Shown here: in pieces, positions 7,206 to 8,845 of the stretch
Position numbering within the stretch: the stretch's first letter is position 1
Layout of the letters: each line of letters begins with the position of its first letter
From: Bacteroidota bacterium
Lineage (GTDB): Bacteria > Bacteroidota > Bacteroidia > Flavobacteriales > Schleiferiaceae
Direction: 5' to 3'
NCBI GenBank assembly: GCA_003023665.1
Contig: PXYR01000071.1
Location: 1-8,845 of the forward strand
Length of the DNA stretch: 8,845 nt
The notes under the pieces: generated by a model
What the model saw: the letters and a program-made list of their open reading frames with translations, nothing else
Database searches by the model: none
What the model was told of the DNA's origin: nothing
Made by a program: the position numbers and the translations under genes

Positions 7206-7822
7206 AGAAGCCAATAAAGGGATGAAGGCATGGGTATAGCACTGGAATGTAAACCAACCTTTAGCCACCATTTTTTGTGGTGAATGGCTACAGCGGTATT
7301 AAACTTTCCCTTTGTTTGGGAAGCACTAATAATCAGGTTTTTGTGACTGTAATTCAAGCCATAAGTCAATTCTTCAGGATTAGAAGCCCACGCTGCTAAT
7401 ATGTTCCAATTCGCATTAATTTGATAAATATGAAGCAGTTGAAAAGACTGAAGACTTTGCTGAAACACGTTAATATAGGCATGGGTAATGCTCTTTTCAG
7501 TAGAATAAAGAAAAGCACTGTGCATGCCTAAGGATGAAAAACTAGAGGATGAAAATGTGCTGCGCTCATAACTGAGTCCACCGGTAATTTTGAGCGAGGG
7601 GTTTATTATTATGTTGCCACCAATATCTGCAGCAAGAGATTGGAAGTTGCCTAATTGCTGGTGAGAATATGCTCCGCTAAGACCGCGATGCTGTGCGCCA
7701 ATTTGAAATTGTTTGAATTCACCTATGCTTTGTCCTTCTAGGTGTATCAGGGAACTAGAAAACGGCGTGAATGTAAAAGGCAGTGTCCAAAACAGCGCGT
7801 GCAGGGGAATTGAGGAAAACAT
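7202..7822 (-). CDS. Small secreted beta-strand-rich protein, probable outer-membrane partner of the HHH protein
   Basis: The 206-residue protein begins with a hydrophobic, weakly signal-like leader (about residues 1-24) that lacks the usual basic start. The body contains repeated alternating segments such as SLKITGGLSYERS (76-88), HAYINVFQQ (114-122), and SNPEELTYGLNYSHKNLIIS (147-166) followed by GKFNTAVAI. The IGAQHRGLSGAYS segment (41-53) and the SNP...YGL...KNL...GKF pattern resemble a family of exported Bacteroidota proteins of about 230-250 residues encoded next to HHH barrel proteins. That resemblance is from memory and is moderate. The ATG of the HHH gene overlaps this stop (ATGA, 7205-7202), so the two are translationally coupled and probably act together in the envelope. 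No clear promoter was found in the 77-base gap after the FKBP gene, so the three may be one transcript. The last ~25 residues may be an extension. Confidence 0.55.
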   Translation of the reverse strand: MFSSIPLHALFWTLPFTFTPFSSSLIHLEGQSIGEFKQFQIGAQHRGLSGAYSHQQLGNFQSLAADIGGNIIINPSLKITGGLSYERSTFSSSSFSSLGMHSAFLYSTEKSITHAYINVFQQSLQSFQLLHIYQINANWNILAAWASNPEELTYGLNYSHKNLIISASQTKGKFNTAVAIHHKKWWLKVGLHSSAIPMPSSLYWLL

Positions 7823-7899
7823 AATTGTTGCTTTCCAAATAAGTTGGACAAATTAGGAGTTCGACTCAGAAAATGTGAAAAAGAAAAACTTATCCTTAA

Positions 7900-8349
7900 T
7901 CAGTAATAATTGACCAATTCAAGCCTAAATACTAATGGGCTATATTCAGGGATTCCCGGTCGTACTGTACTTCCATATCCCAAGGTGGATGGAAAAACAA
8001 CTACGGCGCGCCCGCCTTCACCAACAATTTTTAGACCTTCCTGAAAACCGGCAACAAGTCCAACTAAAGGATAGTGATTTGATGGCGACCAGCCGTTAGA
8101 GAAAACAGTAGAATCTAGAAGGTATCCCATGTGCTTGAAACTTACCTCATGGGAAGAATCCGGTATTCTATTTGGGTTACCGGCTTGTTCAATGTGATAG
8201 TATAAACCTGTTCCACTCGCAGTAAATTCTAACCCCGAATCGTCAATCCACACTAGAATGTCATCCATTTCCTGCTCTAGGCGCTTTTGATCGGATGAAC
8301 AATTAGACAAGAGCAGCACTGCAATCAAAAAAGGAAGAATTTTTTTCAT
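7900..8349 (-). CDS. FKBP-type peptidyl-prolyl isomerase lipoprotein
   Basis: The 149-residue protein has a lipoprotein signal ending in LLLSNC (lipid-bearing Cys17), a polar tether with a short acidic helix, and a C-terminal FKBP fold at about residues 66-148. FKBP landmarks are VSFKHMGYLLDSTVF (69-83), VAGFQEGLKIVGEGGRAVVV (99-118), FPSTLGYGS (119-127) and PLVFRLELVNY (138-148). Two common active-site residues differ: the Asp of the usual FDSS motif is absent (VFSNG), and the Trp of VIPGW is Phe101. Tyr125 of YGS is kept. Isomerase activity may be reduced, or the protein may act as a chaperone. It resembles general Bacteroidota FKBP lipoproteins; GldI, the gliding-motility FKBP, is a possible relative, but the N-terminus does not match it well. 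It lies upstream of two probable outer-membrane proteins and may assist their folding. Confidence 0.82.
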   Translation of the reverse strand: MKKILPFLIAVLLLSNCSSDQKRLEQEMDDILVWIDDSGLEFTASGTGLYYHIEQAGNPNRIPDSSHEVSFKHMGYLLDSTVFSNGWSPSNHYPLVGLVAGFQEGLKIVGEGGRAVVVFPSTLGYGSTVRPGIPEYSPLVFRLELVNYY

Positions 8350-8353
8350 GGCT

Positions 8354-8361
8354 CAAATGTA
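8354..8361 (-). promoter_or_regulatory. Probable -7 promoter element for the FKBP lipoprotein gene
   Basis: On the minus strand this reads TACATTTG, an exact TAnnTTTG match, followed by AGCC and then the ATG at 8349. The 4-base spacing is the same as at aroB and implies a leaderless or nearly leaderless mRNA. No clear -33 element is seen. Confidence 0.5.
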
Positions 8362-8392
8362 ATCAATCGGGTATGAAGTAAATTAGTAAAGC

Positions 8393-8402
8393 TCAAATTT
8401 GA
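8393..8402. promoter_or_regulatory. 10-bp perfect palindrome between divergent genes, possible operator
   Basis: TCAAATTTGA is a perfect inverted repeat centred between 8397 and 8398. It lies one base upstream of the probable -7 box for the propeller gene and about 30 bases upstream of the FKBP promoter box. Its position would suit a regulator acting on one or both divergent genes, but a 10-base AT-rich palindrome can occur by chance. Confidence 0.2.
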
Positions 8403-8403
8403 C

Positions 8404-8411
8404 TAACATTG
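8404..8411 (+). promoter_or_regulatory. Possible -7 promoter element for the propeller-like gene
   Basis: TAACATTG matches TAnnTTTG at five of six fixed positions (A instead of the first T) and ends 4 bases before the ATG at 8416, the same spacing as at aroB and the FKBP gene. The match is imperfect, so support comes mainly from the repeated geometry. Confidence 0.35.
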
Positions 8412-8415
8412 TGGT

Positions 8416-8845
8416 ATGAAGAAAGCCCTCCTTCTCTTTTTCCTTTTCATGACTTTCACGCTGTCTAGTCAAATTTACGGTCCAGCACAAGGTTTTCCTT
8501 CTGACCCAGTAATTAGTGCAACTTGGGAGAACGATCGCCTATATCTAGGGACTCAAGGATCAGGTGTTTATGAATTAACAGAAGGTTTTATCCAACATTC
8601 TAAGCGTTTTGAAAAATTCAGTAGGTCTTCCATTTATGGTTTTCAAAAGGTAGATACCGGGTTGGTGCCACTCCTTAGCGGTGAACTAAACGCTTACCCC
8701 ATTGTGGTAACGAATGAATTTGGCACAAAATATATTGTCAATGAGGAGAGTTTAAGGGTTAAGTTTAGTGACGCTGCCGTTGCAATGAGCGCACTTCCGT
8801 CAGGAATTTGGCGAATGATTCTTGATGGTCAAAGACTCAATTTTT
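8416..8845 (+). CDS. Secreted propeller-like protein, 5' part (3' end outside window)
   Basis: An open frame of 143 codons begins at ATG 8416 and runs off the window without a stop. The product has a typical signal peptide (MKKALLLFFLFMTFTLSSQ), followed by GFPSDPVISATWENDRLYLG and TQGSGVYEL (residues 26-54). This matches the blade pattern of two-component-regulator-type beta-propellers (GLPSN.V.....D..L.IGT..GGLY.L), a class that in Bacteroidota often forms the sensor part of exported or membrane-bound histidine kinases. A second region, SALPSGIWRMILDGQRLNF (125-143), may start another blade. Whether a membrane helix and kinase follow cannot be seen. The gene is divergent from the FKBP lipoprotein gene across a 66-base spacer. 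Confidence 0.6.
   Translation, partial: MKKALLLFFLFMTFTLSSQIYGPAQGFPSDPVISATWENDRLYLGTQGSGVYELTEGFIQHSKRFEKFSRSSIYGFQKVDTGLVPLLSGELNAYPIVVTNEFGTKYIVNEESLRVKFSDAAVAMSALPSGIWRMILDGQRLNF

Noticed and set aside
7024..7239. 71-codon plus-strand frame over the HHH gene start
   Set aside because: Antisense to the signal peptide and HHH region; no supporting motif.
7206..7271. ATG at 7271 as the start of the HHH protein, adding 22 residues
   Set aside because: It would place a polar stretch before a clear signal peptide and run far into the upstream gene; the ATG at 7205 gives the ATGA overlap.
7833..7842. TTATTTG-like box upstream of the small beta-rich gene as a promoter
   Set aside because: It lacks the TA at the right spacing from TTTG, so only the TTTG half matches the consensus.
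7857..7867. Small hairpin GAGT-TCG-ACTC after the FKBP gene as a terminator
   Set aside because: The stem is only 4 base pairs, the loop is 3 bases, and the T-tract on the minus strand precedes rather than follows it.

Overview
The window looks like a stretch of a Bacteroidota chromosome, most likely from the Flavobacteriales. The support is the C-terminus of a PorX-type regulator, the gene order porX-tsaE-ald-DUF4258, start codons with little Shine-Dalgarno sequence, and several copies of the Bacteroidota -7 promoter element TAnnTTTG. Coding density is very high: no gap exceeds about 80 bases, and I see no tRNA, rRNA, CRISPR array, insertion sequence or phage signature.

Left part (1-2419, + strand): the 3' end of porX (type IX secretion regulator with a PglZ phosphatase-like domain) is followed, with overlaps or a very short gap, by tsaE (tRNA t6A modification ATPase), an alanine dehydrogenase of the Bacteroidota type, and a small membrane-anchored DUF4258 protein. 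This reads as one operon.

Middle part (2416-5867): a minus-strand proline dehydrogenase meets the DUF4258 gene tail to tail with a 4-base overlap. It diverges from aroB-aroA (3-dehydroquinate synthase and EPSP synthase), two shikimate-pathway genes joined by an 8-base overlap. The short divergent spacer carries one exact TAnnTTTG box for each direction.

Right part (5862-8845): aroA converges with a minus-strand cluster and overlaps it by 6 bases. In transcription order the cluster is an FKBP-type prolyl isomerase lipoprotein, a small secreted beta-strand-rich protein, and a secreted protein with a helix-hairpin-helix (ComEA-like) head and a beta-rich body that I infer to be an outer-membrane barrel. 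The last two are coupled by an ATGA stop/start overlap. Divergent from the lipoprotein is the 5' end of a secreted propeller-like protein that runs off the window.

Most of the window is ordinary core metabolism and housekeeping. Two things stand out. One is the poorly characterised cell-envelope pair, a possible DNA-binding head on an outer-membrane barrel plus its partner. The other is a recurring promoter layout, TAnnTTTG (or one mismatch) exactly 4 bases before the start codon at three genes, which predicts leaderless transcripts.
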